From Alteromonas naphthalenivorans (GTDB lineage: Bacteria; Pseudomonadota; Gammaproteobacteria; Enterobacterales; Alteromonadaceae), in contig NC_015554.1 of NCBI RefSeq assembly GCF_000213655.1, positions 4,908,149 through 4,972,148 on the forward strand: DNA of 64,000 nt, read 5' to 3'. The position numbers were made by a program, and so were the translations under genes. The notes under the pieces were generated by a model that was not told where the DNA came from, made no database searches, and saw nothing but the letters and a program-made list of their open reading frames with translations. Positions 26,334-35,881 of this stretch are shown here, piece by piece; position 1 is the first letter of the stretch; every line of letters starts with the position of its first letter.

Positions 26334-26355
26334 TGGTGGGCAGTTTGGTGGGCAA
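26334..26355 (+). repeat. putative integrase arm-site doublet, right end
   Basis: Two TGGTGGGCA copies with the same spacing as the left doublet at 3219-3240 (19 of 22 bases identical and in the same orientation), about 70 bases inside the right attachment site. Supports this as the right end of the island. The rest of 26200-26424 shows no gene. Confidence 0.65.
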
Positions 26356-26424
26356 ACAGGCATTTTTGAACGGTTTCTTTTCGATAACTCATTGAGTTTG
26401 TTAGGGTCTAGGCCGCTACTCAAT

Positions 26425-26448
26425 GAGCAGATCCAGAATATTGAATAA
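26425..26448 (+). repeat. right attachment site with displaced yicC 3' end
   Basis: Encodes E-Q-I-Q-N-I-E-stop like the end of yicC but with different third-codon bases at five positions. This is most simply the original chromosomal 3' end cut off by integration; the sequence before it does not continue yicC. Confidence 0.82.
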
Positions 26449-26486
26449 AGCTCAGTAACCCTTAGTAAATCGAACAATAAACTTAG

Positions 26487-26514
26487 AAACCTCGCGATAT
26501 CGCGAGGTTTTTTT
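26487..26514 (+). terminator. terminator, probably the original yicC terminator
   Basis: A perfect palindrome AAACCTCGCGAT-ATCGCGAGGTTT followed by more T residues. It lies just beyond the displaced yicC end, so before insertion it would have ended yicC transcription. Bases 26515-26669 hold nothing else I can support. Confidence 0.85.
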
Positions 26515-26669
26515 AAGCTTTTACCATAAGTGCTTATCAGCGCCCTCCCTCAACCTCTAGTTACAAATCAAAAGTGGTTATTTGAGCTATATATCTGTTG
26601 CTTTATATTTGAGTAAGCAGTGAATAAATCAGTCGTACTCAATAACAATAAATGCATCAGGGGCAGTGG

Positions 26670-27113
26670 ATGTTTTCAATTCATGTAGAGCGGATTATCG
26701 ACCAGCCAATAGACTTTGTTTTTGCCACGTTAAGTGACCATGCAAACTATGCACAATTTAAAGGCGTGGAAGCATCCAACCTTATTGTTGAAGGTAAGTT
26801 GGAACAAAATGGTCTTGGTGCTGTGCGAGAGATTATTGCGGGTGGGGCCAACTTGCATGAAGAAATAGTCGCTTACGATCCTCCCTATAAATTAGGCTAT
26901 AAAGTGGTGAAGTCAAAACCGCTTCCTTATGATCACCAATTAGGTGAAATTACGTTGAAGAAAATCGACGGCAAAACCCATGCGACATGGCGCTCGGTAG
27001 GTCATATCACCGTTTTTGTTTTAGGTAGTTTATATTTCGATAAGCAAATTCAAAAAAATGGCGGCAAAGCCTTCGGCAGTATTCTTAAGCAGATTGGGAA
27101 TATGCCACGCTAA
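26670..27113 (+). CDS. SRPBCC (START-like) family protein
   Basis: A 147-residue cytoplasmic protein of the SRPBCC/polyketide cyclase fold: M-F-S-I-H-V-E-R-I-I-D-Q-P-I-D-x-V-F-A at the start and a long C-terminal helix, the pattern of ligand-binding START-like proteins. Start at ATG 26670, with AGGGG just upstream, rather than six codons earlier. The ligand is unknown. It is transcribed alone, outside the island. Confidence 0.78.
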   Translation: MFSIHVERIIDQPIDFVFATLSDHANYAQFKGVEASNLIVEGKLEQNGLGAVREIIAGGANLHEEIVAYDPPYKLGYKVVKSKPLPYDHQLGEITLKKIDGKTHATWRSVGHITVFVLGSLYFDKQIQKNGGKAFGSILKQIGNMPR

Positions 27114-27247
27114 TTGATAACACTTCCATTCGCACTAGACCGAGCTTGGATAGATAATTCATCTCCCCACTTCCGGCATAGTGCTTATGGCGTATTGTTG
27201 AAGAGCCAACGCGACACTAATGCGGCGGACACTGCGCTAACGCAATA

Positions 27248-27541
27248 TCAGGCTTTGCCTTCAATCAAAAAGTGATTACTGATGGTGCCAGCTTGACGTG
27301 CCTTTAAATGGGGAAGATAAGCTGGGTCTGACATAAACGCTTTACCAGCATCTACAGATGGCCATTCGATAATAACCCGCGCCGCTTCTTTATTACCGCT
27401 ACCTTCTACAAATTCGTAGTTAGTGCTATTAGCTAAATATACTCCACCGTGTTTCGACACTATGTCGCCCACGCTTTCCATATACGCTGGAACCCAACTC
27501 TCATCTTTAACGATTACATCCAATACTGAGTAAGCTTTCAT
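27248..27541 (-). CDS. DUF1330 family protein
   Basis: A 97-residue protein of the DUF1330 dimeric alpha-beta barrel family: M-K-A-Y-S-V-L-D-V at the start, H-G-G-V-Y-L near residue 31, and V-I-I-E-W-P-S and Y-L-P-H-L-K-A-R in the second half. Function unknown; related folds include small monooxygenases. It converges on the SRPBCC gene and is not part of an operon. The 228 bases upstream to 27770 hold no gene. Confidence 0.82.
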   Translation of the reverse strand: MKAYSVLDVIVKDESWVPAYMESVGDIVSKHGGVYLANSTNYEFVEGSGNKEAARVIIEWPSVDAGKAFMSDPAYLPHLKARQAGTISNHFLIEGKA

Positions 27542-27770
27542 CTGGCTATTTTCCTATTTAAGAAATATTTGTGCACCACGCTAAGGGGCGAACTGTGCAT
27601 GCGCTGTTAGTAAAGGCTACTGGTAAAAAAATGATTAGCAGTATCTTCTACTCATTTAGGCGCTAGTGCTTAATGTTGGCTAAAGCATAGCAGTTCACCA
27701 TAAATTGATAATTAGCCTAATCATTGAATGAGTTTATGGTGAAACAGGATAATCAACTTCGCTCTATTAA

Positions 27771-29285
27771 TTACAGGTATTTCTTAAGGAAGTCTTGATG
27801 ATACGGTAACGCCGATACCTGTTTATCTACCTGTTGTTTTAAGCCGGCTAGAAACCGCTCAAGTTCGGTTTCAGACATTTCATCGGCTACCCGATGATAT
27901 TGCTCTGGCACCACGCCTTGCCCCATCATAACTTGTGTCCACGAATCGACGCGGAAGATATCCCCATCATCTAAAAACACTCTTCCAGTTTGTTTAAATA
28001 GGTTTATTTTGTGAGTGAGGGAAGGGGGAATATCCATGCTATTGCAATGTTCCCAGAATGGGCTGTCTTTTCGGTTGGTCACTTTATAGTGCATCACAAT
28101 AAAATCGAGAATGGCTGCCATTTCACTGTTGTACTTATTATTGTATTCATCTACGGTCGATTGGGTTATTCCATCAAATGGAAACAAGCGCATTAAGCGT
28201 ACAATACCGGTCATGATCAGGTGAATACTAGTAGACTCCAAAGGTTCGATAAAACCGCTGGCTAACCCTAATGCAACACAGTTTTTATTCCACCCTAACC
28301 GACGTTTACCTGGTGTAAATCTTATAATTCTTGGTTCATTTAACGTCTCGCCTTCTATGGCACTTAATAAGGTGTCTTTAGCTTCGTCGTCGCTCATATA
28401 ATTGCTGCAGTAAACTAAACCATTACCCACTCGATTTTGAAGCGGAATTTTCCAGCGCCAGCCCGCAGTATGTGCCACACTTTTTGTATAAGGAATGGGC
28501 GCGCCCGTCGACGCGGTTTGTACTGCCAAAGCACTGTCGCAGGGAAGCCAATGGCTCCAGTTTTCATACCCGGTATGAAGTGTTTTTTCTATCAACAGCC
28601 CTTTGAACCCAGTGCAGTCGATAAATAAATCACCCGCTATTTCCTGACCATCCGAAAGCTTTATACTAGATATACAACCGGTATGTGAGCATTTACTTAC
28701 ATGCTGAATATCACCTTCAATATGCGTCACTCCCGCTTCTACCGCTAGCTCTTTTAAAAAGCGTCCGTAAGCCACGGCATCAAAGTGATAGGCAAAGTTC
28801 ATTGGCATGCGTTCGCCATAGGCAAACTTACCTTCTTTCGCGGCTTTTAATTCGGTGCAGTAATCACCGAAGTCACCACCAAAACCCAGGTCTTTTGCTC
28901 GTAACCAAAAGTGATGAAATTCGCCTGCCCAGCACTCTCGACCTGTTACCCCAAATGAATGGATGTAACTGTGATTTTGCTCTCGCCAGTTTTCGAATTC
29001 TATGCCCAATTTGAAGGTGGCATTGGTGGCACGCATGAAGGCTTTTTCGTCTATACCGAGGAGCTTGTGGAACGTACGAATAGGGGGGATGGTCGCCTCG
29101 CCAACACCAACAATGCCGATATCTTTTGATTCTACCAGCGTAATGGAAAGGGATTTGCCGAGTAATTTTGAAAGCGCTGTCGCCGCCATCCAGCCAGCGG
29201 TGCCACCACCTGCAATCACGACACGCTTTACTGGGCTAGTTTTCGCTCCCGAAGTGTTTGAATTATCGGAATCCGATGACATCAT
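27771..29285 (-). CDS. flavin-dependent tryptophan halogenase homologue 2
   Basis: About 504 residues of the tryptophan halogenase family. The FAD site G-G-G-T-A-G-W is near the N-terminus, the conserved lysine lies in A-T-F-K-L-G-I, and the W-x-W-x-I-P signature is present as W-R-W-K-I-P. These residues fit an active flavin-dependent halogenase, but homologues next to TonB receptors in marine and plant-associated bacteria have unknown substrates. Start at ATG 29285, with GAAGGA upstream; it overlaps the end of the previous halogenase gene by 23 bases, so the two are coupled. It would need a flavin reductase encoded elsewhere. Confidence 0.87.
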   Translation of the reverse strand: MMSSDSDNSNTSGAKTSPVKRVVIAGGGTAGWMAATALSKLLGKSLSITLVESKDIGIVGVGEATIPPIRTFHKLLGIDEKAFMRATNATFKLGIEFENWREQNHSYIHSFGVTGRECWAGEFHHFWLRAKDLGFGGDFGDYCTELKAAKEGKFAYGERMPMNFAYHFDAVAYGRFLKELAVEAGVTHIEGDIQHVSKCSHTGCISSIKLSDGQEIAGDLFIDCTGFKGLLIEKTLHTGYENWSHWLPCDSALAVQTASTGAPIPYTKSVAHTAGWRWKIPLQNRVGNGLVYCSNYMSDDEAKDTLLSAIEGETLNEPRIIRFTPGKRRLGWNKNCVALGLASGFIEPLESTSIHLIMTGIVRLMRLFPFDGITQSTVDEYNNKYNSEMAAILDFIVMHYKVTNRKDSPFWEHCNSMDIPPSLTHKINLFKQTGRVFLDDGDIFRVDSWTQVMMGQGVVPEQYHRVADEMSETELERFLAGLKQQVDKQVSALPYHQDFLKKYL

Positions 29286-30906
29286 GGCGAGGTCCTTCTT
29301 TCTTGTCGTTATCATTTGTTGTGGTTTCTTTCTCTACACAATGAGAAATGGCGGTGAGTAAATCGCGGTTGGTTGGCAACCCAGCAAGCAATTGGCGTTT
29401 GCCTTTTTGTAGGCTTTGTTTTAACGCGAAGGCTTTTTTAACCATGTTGCTGTTTTTATCAAGCTGTCTGCCGGTGGTGTGAAACCCCATACCGTACAAA
29501 ATGTATTGATAGCTTGCCGAAGGAAAGATTTCCTCATTTTCAATAAGGTCGTAACGAGAGGGGGCTTGGTACTGCCATAAATCGAGTAAGGCGTTTAGCG
29601 AGTCTGGAATACTGGATTCACTTCGCTGTGCTAACCAGTAGGGCTCTTCTCTTTCGCTTAACACATAGTGTAATTTTAGAAAGTCGATAACTCTTTCCCA
29701 GCGATAGGTAAAACGCTGATTGTAACGCGAGGCCACGTGACTCATGTGTTGTCGGTTCTGCGGAAATTGGTCGCACAGCATGCGAATACCTAGCTCAACC
29801 ATCGCAATTGCCGAGGCCTCTAACGGCTCGATAAAGCCTGCTGACATCCCCATACCAATACAATTATTTACCCAAAACTGCTTTCGATAGCCTGGGTCAA
29901 ACTGTAAATGTCTATATGTGAGGTTTTCTAACTCACTTTGGGGTAACCGCTTTGCTAAGTGCTCGCGCAGTATAGATTCTGCATTTTCCTCGCTTGCATA
30001 GTCACTGGCATACACTAGCCCCACACCACGACGGTGTTGCAAGCCAATATCCCACGTCCAACCGCAGGTTTGGGCTGTGGCGATTGTCGTTGAAGCAATG
30101 GTATCGGCAGATGCCGACAAGTCGATGCTGCCATAAGGCACCTGTACGGCCACGGCGCGGTTATTTAGCAGCACCGACGACACTGAATGCCATGGCACAT
30201 GGTAATGTTTGTCGATTAATAGCCCTTGTTGACCGCTACAATCAATAAACAAGTCACCTTTTATCGTATCGCCGTTTTCAGTCACCAGCGACTCGATATC
30301 GCCATTATCTTGTGTAACCACGTTCGCAATATGCGCTTGCGTGTGCTTTACACCTAAGCTGGTTTTACAATGGTTTGTAAGCAGGGTCGCTAATGCGGAG
30401 GCGTCAAAATGATAGCCGTAATTCAGTACGTAAGCATATTCAGGCGTGGAGTTTTGCTTTGGTGCTAGTCCAGCATGACAAATATCGGGTTGTAAGCAAA
30501 AGCTTTGCTCAAACGATTCGTTACTGAAAAACTGTTGCCAGCAACGGTGAATATCAAGTTCAGTATAGCCTGTGGGTGTAGTGAAAGGGTGTTGATAATT
30601 ATCATTTTGTTGACCGTTTCGCCAGCTAGCAAAGGTAGAACCTTGTTTGAAGGATGCATTACAGCAAGTAAGAAATTCTGCTTCCTTGATACCTATTTCT
30701 TGAAGTGTATCGCGTAATGAAGGCCAAGAACCTTCCCCCACGCCAATACTTGGCACATTAGGCGACTCCACCAGCGTTATATTAATTGCGCTTTCGTCAC
30801 TGTTGCCGATGCGATTACCCAGCCTAGCGGCTAATACTCCAGCGCACAGCCAACCAGCGGTTCCACCGCCCACAATGACTACATGCTTAATAGGTTGGTT
30901 CGACAC
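29263..30906 (-). CDS. flavin-dependent tryptophan halogenase homologue 1
   Basis: A 547-residue paralogue of the downstream gene with the FAD motif G-G-G-T-A-G-W and a lysine in N-A-S-F-K-Q-G at the position of the catalytic residue. The W-x-W-x-I-P signature is altered to W-T-W-D-I-G. That signature helps block monooxygenation in classical halogenases, so this copy may have a changed reaction. It is the first of two coupled genes downstream of the TonB receptor on the same strand and is probably co-regulated with it. Confidence 0.85.
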   Translation of the reverse strand: MSNQPIKHVVIVGGGTAGWLCAGVLAARLGNRIGNSDESAINITLVESPNVPSIGVGEGSWPSLRDTLQEIGIKEAEFLTCCNASFKQGSTFASWRNGQQNDNYQHPFTTPTGYTELDIHRCWQQFFSNESFEQSFCLQPDICHAGLAPKQNSTPEYAYVLNYGYHFDASALATLLTNHCKTSLGVKHTQAHIANVVTQDNGDIESLVTENGDTIKGDLFIDCSGQQGLLIDKHYHVPWHSVSSVLLNNRAVAVQVPYGSIDLSASADTIASTTIATAQTCGWTWDIGLQHRRGVGLVYASDYASEENAESILREHLAKRLPQSELENLTYRHLQFDPGYRKQFWVNNCIGMGMSAGFIEPLEASAIAMVELGIRMLCDQFPQNRQHMSHVASRYNQRFTYRWERVIDFLKLHYVLSEREEPYWLAQRSESSIPDSLNALLDLWQYQAPSRYDLIENEEIFPSASYQYILYGMGFHTTGRQLDKNSNMVKKAFALKQSLQKGKRQLLAGLPTNRDLLTAISHCVEKETTTNDNDKKEGPRHDVIGFR

Positions 30907-31068
30907 TGTTTATCCCTTTTTCATTAAGTGTAGAGGGCTTGTTTCTTTATTGCTAAGCGTTGTGTTTACTTTACTGTTTTATTCAGTCTCCACTATGACA
31001 AAAAAGCCCATTGAGGTGCAACGCATTCCACCCCAATAGGCCATATATCATCTAAGCGTACGCTTTAT

Positions 31069-34000
31069 TTAAAAGGTGTAACGCGCACCCAATGCATAAC
31101 GCGCTCCTAATTCATCTAGTTGCCACAGCATAGCGCTGGTTCTTCCGTGTCGACGAATATTTTCATCGGTAATGTTTATTCCTTCAAACGATACCGTCAA
31201 TGCTTCAGACACTTCATACGACATACTAAAATCAATTTGCGAGTATGCTTCTGTATAGCCTGGCTCATTCACATATTGAGACGTGGTATCTAAGAACTTA
31301 TCACGCCAGTTATAGGCAATACGTGCTTGAAGTGCATCCATTTCATACATGAATATCAAGTTGGCGGTATCACTCAAGCCGACTAACGCAAACTGGGTAA
31401 TACTTGGGTTTGCATTATTATCAAACCCGATGTCACCGGTAACCGTTGTATAGTTCGCTTGAATACCAAAACCGGTATCGCCGAAGAAGTGTTGTGCAGC
31501 CAGCTCAAATCCGTAAATATTGGCATTTTTGTTATTCACAGGCTTCGAATTGATGAAAGTCATCAATGGATCGTCACCATTTGGAATAATGTCGTATTCT
31601 GCTTCGAACTGTTCATCGGTCATAGAGTCGTAATCGACGCCATTTTCCATTGCAGCAACCATGTTAAATAACGAGGTATCGCTGATAGGAATACCGCGCG
31701 CTTCAAGCTCGTCCATAGCAGCTTGTGCACGAGGGCCTGCGGTAGCATCAGTTAGGCCAAAAATATTCTCTTCAACCTGCTCGTTACCAATAAAGATTTT
31801 AACGCGTTTATCGTAAAAACCTACCGATACGTAACTGGTTTCATCAAAGTAGTATTCTAGCGATAAATCTACGTTGTCAGATTCAAGAGGTATAAGGGCC
31901 GGGTTACCAGAACTTGCCGTTGCCGTTGGGCCATCGCTAAGAAGGGTGGGGCTACTTGGCGTACCAACGGTAGAAGCTGCACTTAAGTTGTTATAAGTCG
32001 GTCTGGCGATGGTTTTGCTATATGAGAAACGTGCAATCACATTTTCCATTACTTCAATATCGAAATCTAACGCAGGAAGGAAGTGATCATAACTTGAATC
32101 AACTTCCACATCTTCCATGTCGCTACCGAAACGAACGTTAAAGTCGTTGTTACCTTCCCATGCAATCCCGCTAGGCAAACTGATATTCGCAATAGAAGTA
32201 ACATCTGTATTTTCGTAACGAATACCGGTCAATAGGTTGTATTCCATACCATTGAGCTCACCGGATAAATCGAGCTCGAAATAAACCGACGTAATATCTT
32301 CTTCAATGGTACGGTTAGTTGCAAATGGGTTATTGGCAAGTAAATCGAAACCATACTCGTCAGCGGCGAAAGCACCAATTTCAGCCACGCTTCCGGTGAA
32401 ACCTTGTGAAAACATACCTGTGGTATTGAAGTCGCTGAATTCACTGGCTAAATCGAGAGGGGTTAATGAACCTGCTGGCAATTCACCTGGATTTTCAATA
32501 CCCCAGTTACCCATGGTATGACGAGTAAGTGATTGTAGCGACGTACTTTCCATAGCACGAGATTCAATACCGAAGTTAATACTTCCGGTATCCATAGCAT
32601 AGCTACCGTCAATACGAGCTTGGGTAATTTCTGTTTCTTGTGAAGCAAAGTTCATATCAAGAATTGATGTACCCACATCGTCTTGGTCAAGTACGCCGTT
32701 TCCATTTAGATTCGTACGAGAAACATCGTCGAAATCTAGCATCATGATAGGGAAGTCGCCGGAGAAATCGACACCTTGACCGCGAGCAACGTTCGCACCA
32801 AGTCCAAGGTTTGTCCATGTACCGTAAGGTGAATCTGGTCGACCTTCTGCAGTAGAATTATGCAAGTCGAAATGCAGCGTTAAATCATCGGTAGCAAAGT
32901 ATTTAACGTTAAAACCTACTGATTTATTTTCGTTAACCTGATTAAGCTCTTGTATCGCTAAGCCCAAGTCACGAGGCAATAAATCTCTACGCTCTTGCGT
33001 AATCAGCACGGGAGTTTTAACCGTATTGTCATCGAAGGTTAGGTTGGTAAAGTAACGGTCGTCCATCCAAATCGACTGCTCTGCACGAGCTTCGTATAAG
33101 TCTTGTTTTGAATACGTGTAGTCTAGGGTAGCCACGAGATCATCACTTGGCGCATACTGAAAAGTAAGCTGGGCGTTGGTACGCTCACGCTCTCTGTCCG
33201 CCATGTAGTAACGTAAATCTGAAGGGATACCAAATAATTGCCCCATTGCTGGTGCATTATTTAGAACGATAGGATCACCACTATCTGGATTAGCCGGATC
33301 TGGAGATTGTGGTACCGTGCCATTAAACGGATTTACTCGCCATTCATTAACGAATGCGCCTTGTGCGGCACTATCACGTTGCTGGTAGGACCCAGTAAAG
33401 GTCACCCCAAATACTCTGTCGTCGTTTAAGTAGTTAATAAACCCAGACAGCTCTGGCTGTGACATCGTCACCCACGCGATTTGTCGTGTCATGCAGTGCT
33501 TTCGCACCGACACTCGCCATGATGCCAGTTTCAGACGCATCGAATGGTCTTGCAGTACGAATATTAACTGAGGCACCAATACCACCAGTAGCTATACTTG
33601 CGCGACCGGTTTTATAAACCTCTACAGCACGGACACTTTCAGATGCTAAATCAGAAAAGTTAAATGCACGAGAATTACCAACACTACCGCCATTAGGTAA
33701 CGCAGCGCCTGGCATCGTTCTGCCATTTAACGTCACCATGTTGAAATCGGGGCCGAAACCACGCGCCGTAATTTGGCTACCTTCACCGTTATTTCGGCTT
33801 ATCGATATACCGGTAATACGTTGAAGGGATTCTGCTAAGTTTGTATCAGGAAACTTACCAATGTCTTCAGCGGAAATAGCATCAACAACACCCGCTGAAT
33901 CGCGCTTAATGCCCATCGATTCTTGAACACTGCTTCGAATCCCAGATACTTGAATGACTTCTATATTGTCATTTTCGCTAGCTTCCTGTGCTTGTACTGG

Positions 34001-34075
34001 GAACATCAGGCCTGTTCCCAATATTAAAGACAGACTAGTAGCGATTTTAGATTTGTATAGCTTGTTATGTGTCAC
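31069..34075 (-). pseudogene. TonB-dependent receptor interrupted by a frameshift
   Basis: Together the two frames make about 1000 residues. The first (34075 down to about 33460) has a signal peptide ending V-Q-A-Q, a TonB-box-like I-E-V-I-Q-V-S-G-I-R and a full plug domain (D-S-A-G-V-V-D-A-I-S-A-E-D-I-G-K-F-P-D). The second, down to 31069, is the beta-barrel ending G-A-R-Y-T-F with the C-terminal aromatic. The frames join cleanly near 33456-33461 if one base is removed, giving D-D-V-T-P-E-L-S-G-F. Either a recent inactivating mutation or a sequencing error. The receptor would import an oligosaccharide or glycoside across the outer membrane. Confidence 0.85.
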
Positions 34076-34519
34076 TGTCTTTCTCTCTTATGTTGTGCTG
34101 AGTAATGAGCGCTTCCCAAGAAAGGGCTTTCTCAGGTTTACCAACGAAACACCCGCAAGAGAAAGCGCTTTCTCAAAACTAAGTCATCCTAGACTAAAGA
34201 TCAACATTTTTTTCACACAAACTTCACAACGAAAAATAAGCTTAATATTAGATAACTGTTCTTATTTATATTTATTATTATAAATCAAAAACTTGAATTA
34301 TACCCTCAAGTGAAATCTGTGAACATCAACCAGCCAAATGTAAACAGGGAATCTGTAACGTAAAGATAAAACATAACAACTTTACAAAGAAAGCGCTTTC
34401 TCAAAATGTTGTGTTCATGCTATAAACAAAATAGGTGAAGTCATCCGTAGCGTTTATTTTTCACGCATTCAAACTTTCACCTCGCTACATTACCGAGAAT
34501 TGTAATAGGACCCTAAGAA
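34076..34519. promoter_or_regulatory. divergent control region with three LacI-type operators
   Basis: 444 bases between the receptor and the GH1 gene. AGAAAGGGCTTTCT is at 34119-34132, GAGAAAGCGCTTTCTC at 34159-34174 and AGAAAGCGCTTTCT at 34388-34401. The last two share the perfect core GAAAGCGCTTTC, a typical LacI-family palindrome with central CG. Two lie at the receptor side and one at the glycosidase side, so the LacI regulator at 37493 probably controls both. No coding region. Confidence 0.82.
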
Positions 34520-35860
34520 ATGATGAAAGACATCGAGCTACCCAAAACAAGCCCCATGTTAGATAAAGAATTTACCTTTGGAACAGCGACTTCTTCTTTT
34601 CAAATAGAGGGAGATGCTGAAAATCGAATGGAAAGTATTTGGGATGTTTTTTGTCGCACGCCTGGGGCAGTAGCTGATAATTCTGATGGCGTGGTAGCTT
34701 GTGAACATATTCTTAGGTGGCGCGATGATGTTGAAATGCTCAAACAACTTGGCGTAGATGCGTATCGTTTTTCTATATCTTGGCCTCGAGTGATGACTCA
34801 GGATGGCGAATTAAATGAAAAAGGCGTTTCTTTTTATATTCAATTACTTGATGTGCTAATTGAAGCGAATATAAAACCGTTCGTCACCCTTTACCATTGG
34901 GATTTACCACAGTATTTAGAGACAAAAGGCGGATGGCTGTATCGTCAAACCGCTTACGATTTCGCAAACTATGCTGATAAAATTACCACAGCCCTTGGCG
35001 ATCGAGTTTATTCTTATGCCACTTTCAACGAACCCTTTTGTTCTGCATATTTAGGCTATGAAATTGGTGTTCATGCGCCTGGCCGAAAAGGAAGAAAGTT
35101 CGGTCGAGCTGCCGCCCATCACATTTTACTTGCCCACGGACTAGGTATGCAGGTACTAAGAAAAAATGCGCCTCATGCTTTGAACGGTATCGTGTTGAAT
35201 TTTACCCCGTGCTATAGCGCATCAGATTCTGAAGCCGATAAGCTCGCCACAGAAATGGCAGATCAATATATAAATCAATGGTATATGCAACCTGTGATGG
35301 AAGGGAGTTATCCCTATGTTATCGAGGCATTAGCAGATAGTGACAAGCCTCCCATCGAATCAGGTGACATGGAAATTATTTGTCAGCCTTTAGATTTTCT
35401 TGGCATTAACTTCTATACCCGTCTTCATTACTCTGCTCCACATAAAGCAGAAGATCTCTTTCACGAGCACGCCCACCAAGCCCCCATGACGGATATTGGT
35501 TGGGAAATTTACCCTGAAGCTTTACGTGAACTGCTCGTTTCTTTGGATGAGCGTTATAAACTTCCACCTGTATACATTACCGAGAACGGGGCTGCCATGG
35601 CAGATGTAGTCCAAGATGGTATGGTAGACGACGAAGATAGAATAGACTATTACACTGGCCACCTAAACGCGGTTAATGAAGCGATGGAATCAGGCGTGAA
35701 AGTGGGTGGTTACTTCGCGTGGAGCCTCATGGATAACTTTGAATGGGCCGAGGGCTATGAAAAGCGGTTCGGTCTTGTCTATGTCGATTTCGAAACCCAA
35801 GAACGTACTTTTAAAAATAGTGCGAAGGCTTACCAACGTTTATTAGCTAGTCGTAAATAA
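34520..35860 (+). CDS. GH1 family beta-glucosidase
   Basis: A 446-residue glycoside hydrolase family 1 enzyme, a cytoplasmic TIM barrel that hydrolyses beta-glucosides or beta-galactosides. The acid/base T-F-N-E-P has Glu171 and the nucleophile I-T-E-N-G has Glu355; the substrate-binding Y-H-W-D-L-P is at 125-130. No signal peptide, so it acts on sugars already imported. AGGA lies upstream of the start. It is followed after 21 bases by the transporter gene and then the LacI regulator. Confidence 0.92.
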   Translation: MMKDIELPKTSPMLDKEFTFGTATSSFQIEGDAENRMESIWDVFCRTPGAVADNSDGVVACEHILRWRDDVEMLKQLGVDAYRFSISWPRVMTQDGELNEKGVSFYIQLLDVLIEANIKPFVTLYHWDLPQYLETKGGWLYRQTAYDFANYADKITTALGDRVYSYATFNEPFCSAYLGYEIGVHAPGRKGRKFGRAAAHHILLAHGLGMQVLRKNAPHALNGIVLNFTPCYSASDSEADKLATEMADQYINQWYMQPVMEGSYPYVIEALADSDKPPIESGDMEIICQPLDFLGINFYTRLHYSAPHKAEDLFHEHAHQAPMTDIGWEIYPEALRELLVSLDERYKLPPVYITENGAAMADVVQDGMVDDEDRIDYYTGHLNAVNEAMESGVKVGGYFAWSLMDNFEWAEGYEKRFGLVYVDFETQERTFKNSAKAYQRLLASRK

Positions 35861-35881
35861 CAAATATAAAAGGAATACGCT

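Larger units (their letters stand above)
3077..26448. mobile_element. genomic island integrated in yicC (~23.4 kb)
   Basis: The island runs between two copies of the yicC 3' end, 3077-3100 and 26425-26448, identical at 19 of 24 bases and in the encoded peptide. A tyrosine integrase lies directly inside the left end. Repeats of the type TGGTGGGCA flank both ends. Contents are typical of accessory DNA: defence systems, toxin-antitoxin pairs, AlpA and DUF927 proteins and a decayed helicase. Mobilizable genomic islands of the MGIVflInd1 type are known to use the yicC 3' end in Vibrio and Alteromonadales, so this may be a relative. No relaxase, coupling protein or mating-pair genes are present, so it is not self-transmissible by itself. 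Confidence 0.88.
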
